The notes: generated by a model not told the origin, from the sequence alone. DNA of 64,000 nt from Dolichospermum flos-aquae CCAP 1403/13F (GCF_012516395.1 NZ_CP051206.1:3578501-3642500); one strand, 5' to 3'. Counted from the first letter of the stretch, positions 17,642-27,737 are shown. Translations and numbers: made by a program.

Positions 17642-17665
17642 ACGGGGAATAAACTCCCCGTTTTT
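17642..17665 (+). terminator. Rho-independent terminator of cp12
   Basis: ACGGGGA and TCCCCGT form a 7-bp GC-rich stem with a 5- to 6-nt loop, followed immediately by TTTTT. Confidence 0.85.
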
Positions 17666-17759
17666 CGCTTTTGAGAAAAGTCCCCAAACTGAATTTTTCT
17701 AGAATAGCTAACGCTATCAAATATCTATTCACAAATTTTCTATTTTTGTTATTGACTTT

Positions 17760-18350
17760 ATGACACAAGTATGGTTTCGCCCTTATGTTTGGATGGATTA
17801 TAGACTAGCGTTATTATTTACGCTGATTATTCCTTTAATTCTTTCAATTTGGGCATTTGTGCAAAAAGCTGAAGGAATGCAACGCTTATTAATGATTTAC
17901 TGGCGAGTGGCTAGTTTATTAATTGTTAGTATGTACTTAATGATTGGTAGCTTTGGAGTTAGTTTCATCTCTGCTTTAATGGCGCGGATTCTGATCCCAA
18001 TTGCGCTATGGTTTTGGGTAGATATCAATGATGAAATTGACTATTATCCCCATAGTCCATTAAAGTTAAGTTTTACTTCTTGGCGTTGGGCGACAACAGT
18101 TTATTGTAGTTTAGGAGCAATAGCCCTTTTACCCTTCCTAGGTTGTGCTTTTTCAGGAACTGCGATTAAAACTCCTTACTGTAGTGTCTGGTTAGAAGCA
18201 CCATTAATCTTTAAAGACTATTTTCACCACAATAGCAAACCTGCTTTTCTAGGGTTTTTGGGGATAGTGACTTTAGCAATTTACGTAATTTATTTAAGTT
18301 ATTTTGTCGCGGTTAAACTCGGTAAACATGGACGTTCCGCTACACATTAA
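17760..18350 (+). CDS. Cyanobacterial integral membrane protein (DUF3177-like)
   Basis: A 196-residue protein with about four hydrophobic segments: residues 17-35, 45-85 (two close helices), 110-130 and 163-187. The sequence has conserved-looking charged loops (VDINDEIDYYPHSPLK). It resembles the cyanobacteria-specific DUF3177 family from memory, but this should be checked by a profile search. The function is unknown. It follows cp12 after a terminator and precedes a small soluble gene, with no obvious operon link. Confidence 0.65.
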   Translation: MTQVWFRPYVWMDYRLALLFTLIIPLILSIWAFVQKAEGMQRLLMIYWRVASLLIVSMYLMIGSFGVSFISALMARILIPIALWFWVDINDEIDYYPHSPLKLSFTSWRWATTVYCSLGAIALLPFLGCAFSGTAIKTPYCSVWLEAPLIFKDYFHHNSKPAFLGFLGIVTLAIYVIYLSYFVAVKLGKHGRSATH

Positions 18351-18400
18351 GCAATTGAAAAGTTAGAAAAAATTCTGAACTGTGATTATTCGGATTAATT

Positions 18401-18500
18401 ATCTAAATAAAATTCATCACACAAATCATAGTTCCGACTTGTTTTCCTGATCAATAAATCATCCAAATCAAATTCATCACAAAAATCGTAGTTCCGACTG
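18401..18500. repeat. Two 40-bp direct repeats, 60-bp period
   Basis: 18401-18440 and 18461-18500 match at about 35 of 40 positions, sharing AATTCATCAC and AGTTCCGACT. A degenerate relative occurs near 20045-20092 before guaA (ATCACAAAAATCA, CCAGACTT). They fill the gap before the 99-residue gene. Confidence 0.65.
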
Positions 18501-18508
18501 CTGAATTA

Positions 18509-18808
18509 ATGAATAACTCTGTTGGTAAAAGACTGGAACAATATACAGTCAAAAAATCCCAAGAAGTTCTCATCGTCACTGTCAAAATTGATGATGAACC
18601 TGATCAAATTGCTGTGTTTAAAGGCTTTTCTAGTTCTTTAATGCGCCCAACAGCTTATGATCCAGATGTCCCAGTGTTACCAGATACAGCTACAATTATC
18701 GCAATTGACAGAATAGCAAGTCCCTATAATCCTGATTCACCCCGTTATCTTCAACAAGATATTTCTTGGGAAGATATGCAAATTTTGTTATCGGAAATTG
18801 GGGTGTGA
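18509..18808 (+). CDS. Conserved small protein of unknown function
   Basis: A 99-residue soluble acidic protein with an ordered beta-rich start (EVLIVTVKIDDEPDQIAVFK) and a C-terminal helix (SWEDMQILLSEIGV). No catalytic motif is recognised. It has good codon usage like its neighbours and ends 34 nt before cbiD on the same strand, so it may be co-transcribed with it. I do not assign a function; conservation in other cyanobacteria seems likely but was not tested. Confidence 0.7.
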   Translation: MNNSVGKRLEQYTVKKSQEVLIVTVKIDDEPDQIAVFKGFSSSLMRPTAYDPDVPVLPDTATIIAIDRIASPYNPDSPRYLQQDISWEDMQILLSEIGV

Positions 18809-18842
18809 GATAATTAATCATGAATAATTTTAAATTATCACT

Positions 18843-19958
18843 ATGTCGCGTTCTGGATACACTTTGCCCGTTTTTGCTTGTGCTGCTGCTGTTGCGGCTT
18901 TGCATTGGTTACGCTATCATCAACCCCTGACTGTGACTTCTGTAGATTTGATTACACCTGCTGAAATTGCCGAAATACCCATTGAACAAGTCGCAGGAAT
19001 ATCAGAAAATCAGGCTTTGGCTATGACTCGCAGTGATCCAGGTGATAACCTAGATTTAACAAAGAATACACCGATTTGGGCGATGGTGGCATGGTATGAG
19101 GGAGATGGAGAAGCGGTAATTATTCAGGGTGGAGAGGGGATTGGGAAGCAACTCAATGGTGAGGGGAAAGCCGCAATTTATGGTTATGCCCAAAAGTTAT
19201 TCCAGGAAAATTTACAGCGATTATTAAAACCGACGGAAAAAATCAAGGTAACAATTATTTTACCAGAAGGGCGATCGCTTGCAGTCCGTACTTCTAATTC
19301 CGCGTTTGGAGTAGTGGAAGGACTGTCTTTATTAGGAACAACAGGGATTTCTCAACCTTTAAGTACACCAGATCAATTAACAGCTTTTCGTGCTGATTTA
19401 GCCGAAAAAGCCAGTCAATTTCCCACTTTGGTCTTTTGTATTGGGGAAAATGGCCTAGATTTAGCTCAAAAACTCGGTATCAACCCCGCACAAATGGTAA
19501 AAACTGCGAATTGGTTGGGACCCATGTTAGTAGCGGCTGATGTTTTAGGTGTAAAAGAAATTTTATTATTTGGTTATCACGGTAAATTGATGAAACTAGC
19601 GGGGGGAATCTTTCACACTCATCATCATTTAGCTGATGGTCGCCGGGAAATTTTAACTGCCCATTCTGCTATGCTAGGATTGGGGTCTTCCGATATTCAA
19701 ACCATTTTTCAGAGTCCTACAGCAGAAGCAGCATTAAAGCATCTGAGAATTCTCGATAGTAATAGTGGTAGTAATTGGGTAAATCAGGTTTATAGCTCCA
19801 TTGCAGAAAGCATTGATACCCGTACTCAAGAATATATGAATAGCCATAATGAACAAGGTAAAACCATGATAGCTTGTGGTTCTGTACTTTTTGACCGCGA
19901 TCGCCAAATTCTCGTAAAAAGTAAAACTGGTTGGATATTACTGGAAAAATTGTGCTAA
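18843..19958 (+). CDS. cbiD: Cobalt-precorrin-5B (C1)-methyltransferase
   Basis: Methylates C1 of cobalt-precorrin-5B in anaerobic-type cobalamin synthesis. The 371-residue protein begins with RSGYTLPVFACAAAVAAL, the recognisable CbiD start, and has the family blocks GEGIGK, NSAFGVVEGLSLLGTTGI and KLAGGIFHTHHHLADGR. Length is normal for the family. Another cobalamin gene, cbiT, lies 40 kb away in this window, so the pathway is dispersed. ATG at 18843 is the natural start; no strong ribosome-binding site is seen. Confidence 0.93.
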   Translation: MSRSGYTLPVFACAAAVAALHWLRYHQPLTVTSVDLITPAEIAEIPIEQVAGISENQALAMTRSDPGDNLDLTKNTPIWAMVAWYEGDGEAVIIQGGEGIGKQLNGEGKAAIYGYAQKLFQENLQRLLKPTEKIKVTIILPEGRSLAVRTSNSAFGVVEGLSLLGTTGISQPLSTPDQLTAFRADLAEKASQFPTLVFCIGENGLDLAQKLGINPAQMVKTANWLGPMLVAADVLGVKEILLFGYHGKLMKLAGGIFHTHHHLADGRREILTAHSAMLGLGSSDIQTIFQSPTAEAALKHLRILDSNSGSNWVNQVYSSIAESIDTRTQEYMNSHNEQGKTMIACGSVLFDRDRQILVKSKTGWILLEKLC

Positions 19959-20120
19959 ATTAATAGGAATTATCGTAAGTACCACAAATAAATATTTTTA
20001 ACTATGATTTGTATAATTAATTTGTTTAGATGATTCATTAATCTGTTATCACCATTAATCACAAAAATCATAAAAATCACAGTCCAGACTTCTTATCCTT
20101 AACAACACACCCTCCATAGC

Positions 20121-21743
20121 ATGAATACAGCGGTGACTCTACCAACCGAAAAAATACCTCAAACACCAGAAAATTTGGGGAAACTTAAAGGTCAAATAAT
20201 TGTAATTTTAGACTTTGGCTCTCAATATTCTGAATTAATTGCGCGTCGTATCCGCGAAACTCAAGTATATTCAGAAGTTATTTCCTATCGCACCACAGCC
20301 GAACAGTTACGCGACATCAACCCCAATGGTATCATCCTTTCCGGTGGACCAAATTCCGTATATAGCGACTACGCTCCCCATTGTGACCCAGAAATTTGGA
20401 AATTGGGAATACCCGTTCTCGGTGTTTGCTATGGTATGCAACTCATGGTTAATCAACTGGGTGGGGAAGTTATCCAAGCCGAACGGGGTGAATATGGTAA
20501 AGCATCTCTATACATAGATGACCCCACAGACTTATTAACTAATGTCGAAGAGGGTGCAACCATGTGGATGAGTCATGGAGATTCAGTCACAAATATGCCT
20601 CCTGGCTTTGAGTTACTGGCACATACTAATAATACTCCTTGTGCAGCGATCGCTCACCATGACAAAAAACTCTATGGTGTGCAATTTCACCCCGAAGTCG
20701 TCCATTCTCAGGGTGGTATAGCCTTAATTCGCAACTTTGTTTACCATATCTGTGACTGTGAACCAACTTGGACAACAGCCGCTTTTGTCGAAGAATCAAT
20801 TCAGGAAATTCGCGCCAAGGTAGGAGACAAACGGGTATTATTAGCATTGTCTGGCGGTGTAGACTCTTCAACTCTAGCTTTTCTTCTGTATAAAGCCATT
20901 GGTGAGCAGCTAACCTGTGTATTTATTGATCAGGGTTTCATGCGAAAACTAGAACCCGAAAGATTAGTAAAGTTATTTAAAGAACAATTTCATATTCCTG
21001 TAGAATATGTTAATGCCCGGGAACGATTTATCTCAGCTATTGCTGGAGTAACTGATCCCGAAGAAAAGCGTCGCCGCATTGGACATGAATTTATCAGTGT
21101 TTTTGAGGAGACATCAAGGGATCTTGGGCATTTTGACTACTTAGCTCAAGGGACACTTTATCCAGACGTGATTGAATCTGCTGATACCAACGTTGATCCA
21201 AAAAGTGGTGAACGGGTAGCAGTGAAAATTAAAAGTCATCACAATGTGGGTGGTTTACCAAAAGACTTGAGATTTAAACTGGTAGAACCACTGCGAAAAC
21301 TATTTAAAGATGAAGTTCGCAAAGTTGGGCGTTCCATTGGTTTACCAGAAGAAATTGTCCAACGTCAACCTTTTCCCGGCCCTGGTTTAGCAATTCGTAT
21401 TTTAGGTGAAGTCACCTCCGAACGCTTGAATATTTTGCGAGACGCTGATTTAATTGTTCGTCAAGAAATTAACCAACGTGGTTTATATAATGAGGTTTGG
21501 CAAGCTTTTGCGGTTCTGTTACCAGTTCGTAGCGTTGGTGTGATGGGTGATAAACGCACCTATGCCTATCCTATTGTTTTAAGAATTGTCACTAGCGAAG
21601 ATGGCATGACCGCAGACTGGGCGCGAATTCCTTACGATATATTAGAAGCAATTTCTACCCGCATTGTCAATGAAGTAAAAGGTGTAAACCGTGTGGTTTA
21701 TGATATTACCTCTAAGCCACCTGGAACTATTGAGTGGGAATAG
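20121..21743 (+). CDS. guaA: GMP synthase (glutamine-hydrolysing)
   Basis: Converts XMP to GMP using ATP and glutamine. The 540-residue protein has an N-terminal class I amidotransferase domain (about 25-220) with the nucleophile Cys in GVCYGMQLM and the His-Glu pair in VQFHPEV, then an ATP pyrophosphatase domain with the P-loop [10 protein letters not shown], and a C-terminal dimerisation domain with [12 protein letters not shown] and the terminal KPPGTIEWE. All catalytic motifs are intact. It is preceded by a 160-nt AT-rich gap and followed by heptamers. Confidence 0.97.
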   Translation: MNTAVTLPTEKIPQTPENLGKLKGQIIVILDFGSQYSELIARRIRETQVYSEVISYRTTAEQLRDINPNGIILSGGPNSVYSDYAPHCDPEIWKLGIPVLGVCYGMQLMVNQLGGEVIQAERGEYGKASLYIDDPTDLLTNVEEGATMWMSHGDSVTNMPPGFELLAHTNNTPCAAIAHHDKKLYGVQFHPEVVHSQGGIALIRNFVYHICDCEPTWTTAAFVEESIQEIRAKVGDKRVLLALSGGVDSSTLAFLLYKAIGEQLTCVFIDQGFMRKLEPERLVKLFKEQFHIPVEYVNARERFISAIAGVTDPEEKRRRIGHEFISVFEETSRDLGHFDYLAQGTLYPDVIESADTNVDPKSGERVAVKIKSHHNVGGLPKDLRFKLVEPLRKLFKDEVRKVGRSIGLPEEIVQRQPFPGPGLAIRILGEVTSERLNILRDADLIVRQEINQRGLYNEVWQAFAVLLPVRSVGVMGDKRTYAYPIVLRIVTSEDGMTADWARIPYDILEAISTRIVNEVKGVNRVVYDITSKPPGTIEWE

Positions 21744-21784
21744 GTAATTGGTAATTGGTAATTGGTAATTGGTAATTGGTAATT
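21743..21784. repeat. GGTAATT heptamer array
   Basis: Six perfect head-to-tail GGTAATT heptamers begin right at the guaA stop codon. Confidence 0.85.
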
Positions 21785-21856
21785 TAAAAAACTATTACCC
21801 ATTACCACTAAACTTGAGTCTAAAATTAAGAAGTATTGCATTTCTTTGAAAATATT

Positions 21857-22117
21857 ATGGCTGCAAAAGTAGAAATTTACATTTGGACTACTTGTCCGTT
21901 TTGTGTTCGTGCTAAAAGTCTACTGAAAAGTAAAAGTGTTGATTTTATCGAATATAATCTTGATGGAGACGAAATAGCCAGAGATAAAATGTCCCAAAGA
22001 GCTAATGGAAAACGCTCCTTACCACAAATTTTTATTAATGATATTCACATTGGTGGTTGTGACGATATCCATACTTTAGACCGTCAAGGTAAATTAGATC
22101 AGATGCTAGTTTCTTAA
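21857..22117 (+). CDS. grxC: Glutaredoxin 3
   Basis: Glutathione-dependent thiol-disulfide oxidoreductase of 86 residues. The dithiol active site CPFC is at residues 14-17, and RSLPQIFINDIHIGGCDD contains the cis-proline and glutathione-binding GG motif. The ATG at 21857 gives the usual start MAAKVEIYIW; an in-frame TTG seven codons earlier is less likely. It is followed by gshB after 127 nt on the same strand, a pairing that fits a shared glutathione role. A palindromic element interrupts the gap between them. Confidence 0.95.
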   Translation: MAAKVEIYIWTTCPFCVRAKSLLKSKSVDFIEYNLDGDEIARDKMSQRANGKRSLPQIFINDIHIGGCDDIHTLDRQGKLDQMLVS

Positions 22118-22130
22118 AATATTGTGGATC

Positions 22131-22197
22131 AGATCCCCGACTTCTTTGCTAAATTTTGCTCGAAGATGACTAAGTTCATTTCAGAAGTCGGGGATCT
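22131..22197. repeat. AGATCCCCGACTTCT palindrome, intact copy
   Basis: Two perfect 15-nt arms (22131-22145 and 22183-22197) enclose a 37-nt centre. It is inserted between grxC and gshB. Related copies lie at 8494, 50121 and 55478. Confidence 0.8.
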
Positions 22198-22244
22198 TTA
22201 AGATTCTTTAATATTAAAATTCGTAGATGAAAGAGGTATAAAGG

Positions 22245-23207
22245 ATGAAACTAGCTTTTATTATTGATCCTATCCATCGGCTTGATCCATGTCATGATAC
22301 CAGTGTTGCTTTGATGGAAGCAGCGCAAATTCTAGGACATGAAATTTGGATAACTCAGGCAAATTTGCTGAGTGTTATTGATGGTAAAGCCTGGGCTTCC
22401 TTGCAGCAGGTAGAACTCGTTCCCGTGGAGTTAGTGGAGGGACGTTGGTTAGCAGTTAATTCTTGGTTTAAATTAAGCCCTAGTTCCTTTACTGCTTTAG
22501 AAACAATGGATGCCGTGTTTATGCGGACAGATCCACCTGTTAATGATGCTTATTTTTATGCTACTTATATTCTCGATTATGTTGACCAAAATAAAACTTT
22601 GGTAATAAATGATCCGGCTGGGATTCGTAGTGCTAATGAGAAAATGTATGCTCTTCAGTTTAGCGAATGTATTCCCGAAACAATTGTCAGCGCTGACAAG
22701 CAAGTTATTCGCCAATTTGTCGCAGCTAAAGAAGCAACAATTCTCAAACCCTTGGGGAATAAAGCTGGGGAAGGCATTTTATTCTTACAATCAGGCGATC
22801 GCAATTTTAACTCCATTGTCGAACTTAGCACGCTCCAAGGTAAAGTTCCAGTTATGGTACAAAATTATTTACCCCAAGCCAAGGAGGGAGATAAACGGAT
22901 TATCTTACTCAATGGTGAACCCATAGGTGCGCTAAATCGTCTTTCTAGTAGTAGTGATTTTCGTAATAATATGGCCACTGGTGGAACAGTGGCTCAAACC
23001 ACTATTACCCCAAGAGAACAAGAAATTTGTAGCCATTTAGCCGCAAAACTCCGGCAAGATGGCTTAATTTTTGTTGGTATTGACGTAATTGGTGGCTACC
23101 TAACAGAAGTTAATGTCACAAGTCCCACAGGTATCCGGGAAATTGACCGTCTCGACGGGACTCACATAGCTCATCAGGTTATTCAATGGGTAGAAGCGAG
23201 TAAATAG
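22245..23207 (+). CDS. gshB: Glutathione synthetase
   Basis: ATP-grasp ligase that joins gamma-glutamylcysteine and glycine. The 320-residue protein matches the bacterial GshB length. Motifs include the start MKLAFIIDPIHRLDPCHDTS, MRTDPPVNDAYFYATYILD, KPLGNKAGEGILFL, QNYLPQAKEGDKRIILLNGE and VNVTSPTGIREIDRLDG with metal-binding Asn. AAGGATG places the start. It follows grxC and converges on ftsZ about 440 nt away. Confidence 0.95.
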   Translation: MKLAFIIDPIHRLDPCHDTSVALMEAAQILGHEIWITQANLLSVIDGKAWASLQQVELVPVELVEGRWLAVNSWFKLSPSSFTALETMDAVFMRTDPPVNDAYFYATYILDYVDQNKTLVINDPAGIRSANEKMYALQFSECIPETIVSADKQVIRQFVAAKEATILKPLGNKAGEGILFLQSGDRNFNSIVELSTLQGKVPVMVQNYLPQAKEGDKRIILLNGEPIGALNRLSSSSDFRNNMATGGTVAQTTITPREQEICSHLAAKLRQDGLIFVGIDVIGGYLTEVNVTSPTGIREIDRLDGTHIAHQVIQWVEASK

Positions 23208-23650
23208 ACAGGGAGCAGGGGAGAAATTTATTTACTTCCTCCTCCTGATAACTGATAATTTGTATACAGCACCTAGCCTCAACTGAGACTGTGAATTTAA
23301 TGTGACATACTCTACACACTCACCTGAAAGGGAGTATGGGTTTCTCAGCGACTCTTCTTTGAAGACGTTGACTGAGCTTTAAAGCCCTATGCCCTAGGGT
23401 CTTTTGGAGATAGATTTTTGAACTTTTTTAATAGGCTGCTTTTCAGCATTTAATTGAGTTACACCTATTGATTAGAATTATATCAGATACTTGGAGAGAA
23501 ACCAAGAAAGTGTTCATTCCTCATCGACTAACATTGCTGATTTCGCTAGTTAGTCAAAAAAGTCACTCGCGCCTATTCATCTCATCACTTCCCTATCGGT
23601 TAGATGAGAGGCTTCTACTATTTAAGCTAAAATCTCATATTCACAATCAA
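23208..23650. other. Convergent intergenic region gshB / ftsZ
   Basis: The 443 bases have no gene that I can support. Around 23308-23350 lies CTACACACTCACCTGAAAGG followed by GAGTATGGGTTTCTC, a short hairpin that loosely resembles an end of an IS605-type element; this is weak. The palindrome CCCTATGCCCTAGGG at 23382-23398 is imperfect. No clear terminator is seen for either convergent gene. Confidence 0.35.
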
Positions 23651-24958
23651 TTAATTTCTTGGTGGTGTCCGTCGTCTTTGCAGAAAATCGGGAATATCCA
23701 AAGAGGGTTTTTCTTTTGGTGGTTCTACAGATGGAGTGGGGTTATTAACAGGTTGTTGTAGTGGTGTAGGTCTTCTAGTGGTAGTAGTAGTAGTGGGAAT
23801 GGCAGTGACAACTCTAGGAGTAACAGTAGTTTGTGCAGATGGAGGTTGGATATCACCTGTAAATCCAGTCGCAATCACAGTAATTCTGACTTCTCCTTGG
23901 AGTCTGTCATCAATTACCGCTCCAAAAATAATATTGGCATTAGGATCAACCACTTCATAGATTGTTTCCGCCGCAGCATTAACTTCATGCAGGGTTAGAT
24001 CACTACCACCAGTAATATTAAATACAACTCCTCTAGCTCCTTCAATAGAACATTCCAATAAAGGTGAAGAAATGGCGGCAATTGCGGCTTCTCTGGCTCT
24101 AGATTTACCCGAACTCACACCAATTCCCATCAAAGCTGATCCTGCATCTGCCATCACAGCCCGCACATCAGCAAAGTCAACGTTGACCAATCCAGGAATA
24201 GTAATAATATCAGAAATTCCTTGTACACCTTGACGCAACACATCATCAGCATAGCGAAAAGCTTCTTGCACAGGAGTTTGCTCAGGAATGACTTCCAACA
24301 GCTTATTATTGGGAATAATAATTAAGGTATCCACCCGACTTTTCAAGCCTTCAATTCCTTGTTCCGCTTGGCTAGTGCGTCTGCGTCCCTCAAAAATAAA
24401 TGGTCGAGTCACTACACCAACGGTGAGAGCGCCCATTTCCTTGGCTATTTCTGCCACAATTGGGGCTGCACCTGTACCTGTACCACCACCCATACCAGCG
24501 GTAATAAATACTAAATCCGCACCTTCTAAAGCTGTGGCAATTTCATCACGAGATTCTTCCGCCGCTTTTTGACCAATAGCCGGATTTCCCCCTGCACCCA
24601 AGCCTCTAGTTAGTTTCTGCCCAATTTGCAAGCGACTAGGAGCGCCCGCTAAAGTCAGAGCTTGAGCATCAGTATTAATTGACCAAAATTCAACACCGGA
24701 TACATCAGACTCAATCATGCGGTTGACAGCATTACCACCACCACCACCCACACCAATTACTTTGATGTTGGCAACACGGCCTGGCACAATTTCACCAATA
24801 CCGCTATTTTCGAGAGAAATTTTCTTGCCATCTTTACCTTGAGCAAAGTTCATTCCAGAATTATTAAAGGGATTGCTTGAGTTAACTGCCAGAGAAAACC
24901 CTGGTTGTCCGGGATTTTGAGAGTTATAGATCAGTCCTTGGTTATTATCAAGTGTCAT
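23651..24958 (-). CDS. ftsZ: Cell division GTPase FtsZ
   Basis: Tubulin homologue that polymerises at midcell to form the division ring. The 435-residue protein has an N-terminal extension of about 60 residues typical of filamentous cyanobacteria, then the GTPase core with [14 protein letters not shown], the tubulin signature [12 protein letters not shown] and the T7 loop [11 protein letters not shown] with catalytic Asp. After a Thr/Pro-rich linker it ends with IPDFLQRRR, the conserved C-terminal peptide that binds membrane tethers such as SepF or ZipN. It lies downstream of ftsQ on the same strand with an unusually long 818-nt gap, so it likely has its own promoter. Confidence 0.98.
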   Translation of the reverse strand: MTLDNNQGLIYNSQNPGQPGFSLAVNSSNPFNNSGMNFAQGKDGKKISLENSGIGEIVPGRVANIKVIGVGGGGGNAVNRMIESDVSGVEFWSINTDAQALTLAGAPSRLQIGQKLTRGLGAGGNPAIGQKAAEESRDEIATALEGADLVFITAGMGGGTGTGAAPIVAEIAKEMGALTVGVVTRPFIFEGRRRTSQAEQGIEGLKSRVDTLIIIPNNKLLEVIPEQTPVQEAFRYADDVLRQGVQGISDIITIPGLVNVDFADVRAVMADAGSALMGIGVSSGKSRAREAAIAAISSPLLECSIEGARGVVFNITGGSDLTLHEVNAAAETIYEVVDPNANIIFGAVIDDRLQGEVRITVIATGFTGDIQPPSAQTTVTPRVVTAIPTTTTTTRRPTPLQQPVNNPTPSVEPPKEKPSLDIPDFLQRRRTPPRN

Positions 24959-25776
24959 TGGATTTGTGAAAAGGTAGATAAACGACTTTTTGCGGTGTGA
25001 TTCACCTAAGAGTCAAATAATTGCCAAAATAAATTTTGGCACGCTATTTTATTTTTTTTACTATTCCCTAGCCTACATGATGGCAGGTGAGATGTGGCAA
25101 TTTGTCCATGAGAGAGGTATAAAACCTCAGTTGCAGAGTCAGATGTCCAGCCTGGTGCCTTCTAACTCTTTCTCCTTTGGGATTGTTGATTAGCTGTACA
25201 GTTTATGATACTAGCTGCTCATGTTGCTGACTCCCCCCCTATTCCTTTTAAGAATAGTTCTAAAAAGTATAGACATTTATTTATCTCATCTTCTTTGTCA
25301 GCAGCAGATCACTTCAACAATAGCGTTAACTAAACTCAATACCTTCGCCATTTTTTGTAGGTTGGGTTTCATCCTTCAACCCAACCTACGAATCAAGGCT
25401 TTTTTCAATTTGGCTAAGGTATTGCTAAACTCCTGGGCAGATCCCAGTATAACAACCCTATCTTTGGGCAAAAAGCTGTGATGACTGGTTGATATAAGAT
25501 ATTCAACTGGTTATTAACTGTTTGATAGAGCTTAAGCTTAGTCCTAGTAATAAGTTTTAATAACCTCCTGAATTTTTTTAGAATATTTTTTAGTTATTAA
25601 TTTTACAACCCTTAGCATGATTTTTTAACTAACGGTTAAAAAATTCTATATCTATATGTATAATATATACCTAATTTACAAAAATATAAAATTAGCAACT
25701 CAAGTTACTAATTTAAAAGATTTGCCTATTCAGCTAGACAAAGGCCGAAGGGAGTAGAAAGAAAAAATGTTGAACT
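24959..25776. other. Long ftsQ-ftsZ intergenic region
   Basis: 818 bases between two cell-division genes of one direction. They include a dyad at 25357-25389. The rest is AT-rich with no plausible gene on either strand. Promoters of ftsZ should lie in the first few hundred bases next to 24958. Confidence 0.5.
25357..25389. repeat. GTAGGTTGGGTT palindrome
   Basis: Perfect 12-nt arms GTAGGTTGGGTT (25357-25368) and AACCCAACCTAC (25378-25389) with a 9-nt loop. This sequence resembles a short palindrome dispersed widely in Nostocales genomes. Confidence 0.75.
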
Positions 25777-26718
25777 TCAACGGATTGGTGTTTTGTACAG
25801 TGGCTCTGATTTCTTAATAACTAAGCCTGGATTTTTTTGATTCATCTGTACTAATGGAACGGCGGGATTTTTGATATCAATGTAATCTATATGACTAGGA
25901 TTAACTTCATTCGGTAAACGGCGCATTTGTACAAGTGCTTGAATTTGCTCAGGTAATCTATTGCTAGGGCTGCCTAAATGCACAATTCCTAATTCAGTTT
26001 TCAAAATTAAATTTGTAGGATCTTGAAAATTAATTTCTGTCACTTTTAGAGAACTGTGACTGATAGCTTCATAAAGTTGAGTCCAGAATGGCTTGTATTG
26101 TGCGATCGCACCAATTACTATGAGTCGAGGTAATTTTGCTTTGGGGTTAATGGAGATATACCTTGATAAAGGCATCCACACGCCACTAGCATCCAGTAAA
26201 CCTAGTTCATTTTGTTGATTAGCCATACCGCTATTTTGCAAACAAGACTTAACCTCAGAAGGCTTACCCGTGAATGAAGGAGTCAGAACACAACTGGTTA
26301 TCCTTTGATTTTTGGTTATTTGGGCGATCGCTACTGGTACTCGTTCCTGGATTTCAATAATTAAACCAGGAGGTAATAACCGCCGTCTAACCGTAGCTTG
26401 GGCAATGTTCGGTTGTTTTCTTAAAGAATCAGCAATTAGGGAAGGTTCAATCCGCCATAAAGACTGGGGAGATGACAACCCCAACAATGAATAAATATCC
26501 TTTTGGGTCAAAACTTGACCACCAGATTTGATCACTATTTGCCCCGAATCCTTTAACACCCACATTGGTTGAATTGCTACCCAGAACAAAACCGAGGCCA
26601 ATCCAGTGACAGCCAGCGTCCGCCAAATAGCCTGAAGAATTTTGAGTTGTCGCTGCCGACGTAATTTTTGGCGGCGTTGAGCTAAATTTGTCCGAGAAAC
26701 TGATAATATCCCAGCCAT
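25777..26718 (-). CDS. ftsQ: Cell division protein FtsQ
   Basis: Bitopic divisome protein that links early and late division proteins. The 313-residue protein has a basic cytosolic N-terminus (QRRQKLRRQRQLK), a single membrane helix at about residues 31-52, and a periplasmic POTRA domain (about 60-130, with LTQKDIYSLLGL and PNIAQATVRRRLLPPGLIIEIQE split by a conserved PPGL turn) followed by the beta domain. It lies upstream of ftsZ in the same direction. Confidence 0.93.
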   Translation of the reverse strand: MAGILSVSRTNLAQRRQKLRRQRQLKILQAIWRTLAVTGLASVLFWVAIQPMWVLKDSGQIVIKSGGQVLTQKDIYSLLGLSSPQSLWRIEPSLIADSLRKQPNIAQATVRRRLLPPGLIIEIQERVPVAIAQITKNQRITSCVLTPSFTGKPSEVKSCLQNSGMANQQNELGLLDASGVWMPLSRYISINPKAKLPRLIVIGAIAQYKPFWTQLYEAISHSSLKVTEINFQDPTNLILKTELGIVHLGSPSNRLPEQIQALVQMRRLPNEVNPSHIDYIDIKNPAVPLVQMNQKNPGLVIKKSEPLYKTPIR

Positions 26719-27374
26719 TGTTTTCCTCTTGTAAATATCAGTCCAATTTATTCTGGATATTAAATTCGCTTATCTAGCAATTAAATTTAGCTAACATCAT
26801 GGGTATTATGGAGAAAATTAGCTTTTAACAATAGCACCCAACGCATTGTAAATTCGGTAAAACTTTCCCACCTCATAAATTTACAGAAATATCCGGTAAG
26901 AGTAAAGCTCAGTCCTTCGACAAGCTCAGGAACCATCACTTTAGTGCTGAGATATGAGATACAAGCGACACGAGCAGTTCGACTTCGCTCACTGACCACG
27001 AATTTATTCGCTTAATTCATTGACTGGTAACATTGGATGTGATAATATTCCATGAATTCCAGAATTTAAGTATAACTAAACGACGTAAAAACTTAACTTA
27101 TGTGGTTGAGTGCGTAGTCATACCTAACGGTATTGCAGTTTAGGAAAGCTAAATTTGGTGAAAAATGAAATGCAAAAATCGAGTACGGTAGGGATACGGT
27201 CATTAAAGCTTTAGGAGAATCAACCTCTGTTTTTGTTGGAGTAATCCAGTAATTGTAAGTTGGCTCGTTGATTAAAGAATCTCAGTGTCTTTAGACCTGA
27301 GAGTGTCAATCTTGATGGTGATGCTTTCACCATCAAATCCAAAAATATTTAATTTGTTAATTTTAAATATTGAA
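26719..27374. other. Intergenic region with IS605-end remnants
   Basis: The 656 bases hold an end-like sequence around 26890-27000 (TCCGGTAAGAGTAAAGCTCA and a hairpin-rich tail) and a solo IS200/IS605-type right end at 27279-27314. No gene is supported. Confidence 0.5.
27279..27314. mobile_element. Solo IS200/IS605-type right end
   Basis: GAATCTCAG, a short hairpin and CTGAGAGTGTCAA match the right end of the intact IS605 element at 39691-39723 at about 27 of 32 positions. No transposase gene lies next to it, so it is a remnant or a non-autonomous derivative. Confidence 0.6.
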
Positions 27375-27737
27375 CTATTCTGACGAGTTATCAATTTTGA
27401 AAACATCATGAGTATAGCTGGTAAGAGCATCCTCATCAGTAACTTCCTCAGACAAATTTACCAATAACGCCTGTACTCGCATTCGGGCAATATAAGGCCA
27501 ACCGCCCTCAGACTCAATATCTCTGAGCAGCGAGTATAATCTTTGGCGATTATCAGGCAAATTTTCTTGAAACACTCCATCTCGAATTTCTTTGTGCAAC
27601 TTTTCTAAATGACGTAACAAAGCCAGTAGAGAAATTACATCTCCACCGCAAGTTTGAGCTACATCTTTAACCGCACCAGAAATCGCTTGTAGCTGGCAGG
27701 ACAAATCCCCAGATGTCCAATTTTGATCATGGTTCAT
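27375..27737 (-). CDS. Conserved hypothetical protein, helical, 120 residues
   Basis: A soluble, mostly helical, acidic protein (LLRHLEKLHKEIRDGVF, RQRLYSLLRDIESEGGW, RMRVQALLVNLSEE). It has two cysteines in the first 31 residues (LSCQLQA, TCGGD) but no known catalytic motif. I do not recognise its function. It is divergent from psbO with about 510 nt between starts. Its codon use and lack of low-complexity sequence support a genuine gene. Confidence 0.7.
   Translation of the reverse strand: MNHDQNWTSGDLSCQLQAISGAVKDVAQTCGGDVISLLALLRHLEKLHKEIRDGVFQENLPDNRQRLYSLLRDIESEGGWPYIARMRVQALLVNLSEEVTDEDALTSYTHDVFKIDNSSE

Noticed and set aside
23308-23350. Possible IS605 end between gshB and ftsZ
   Set aside because: Only a loose resemblance of a hairpin followed by GGGTTTCT; not enough to call.
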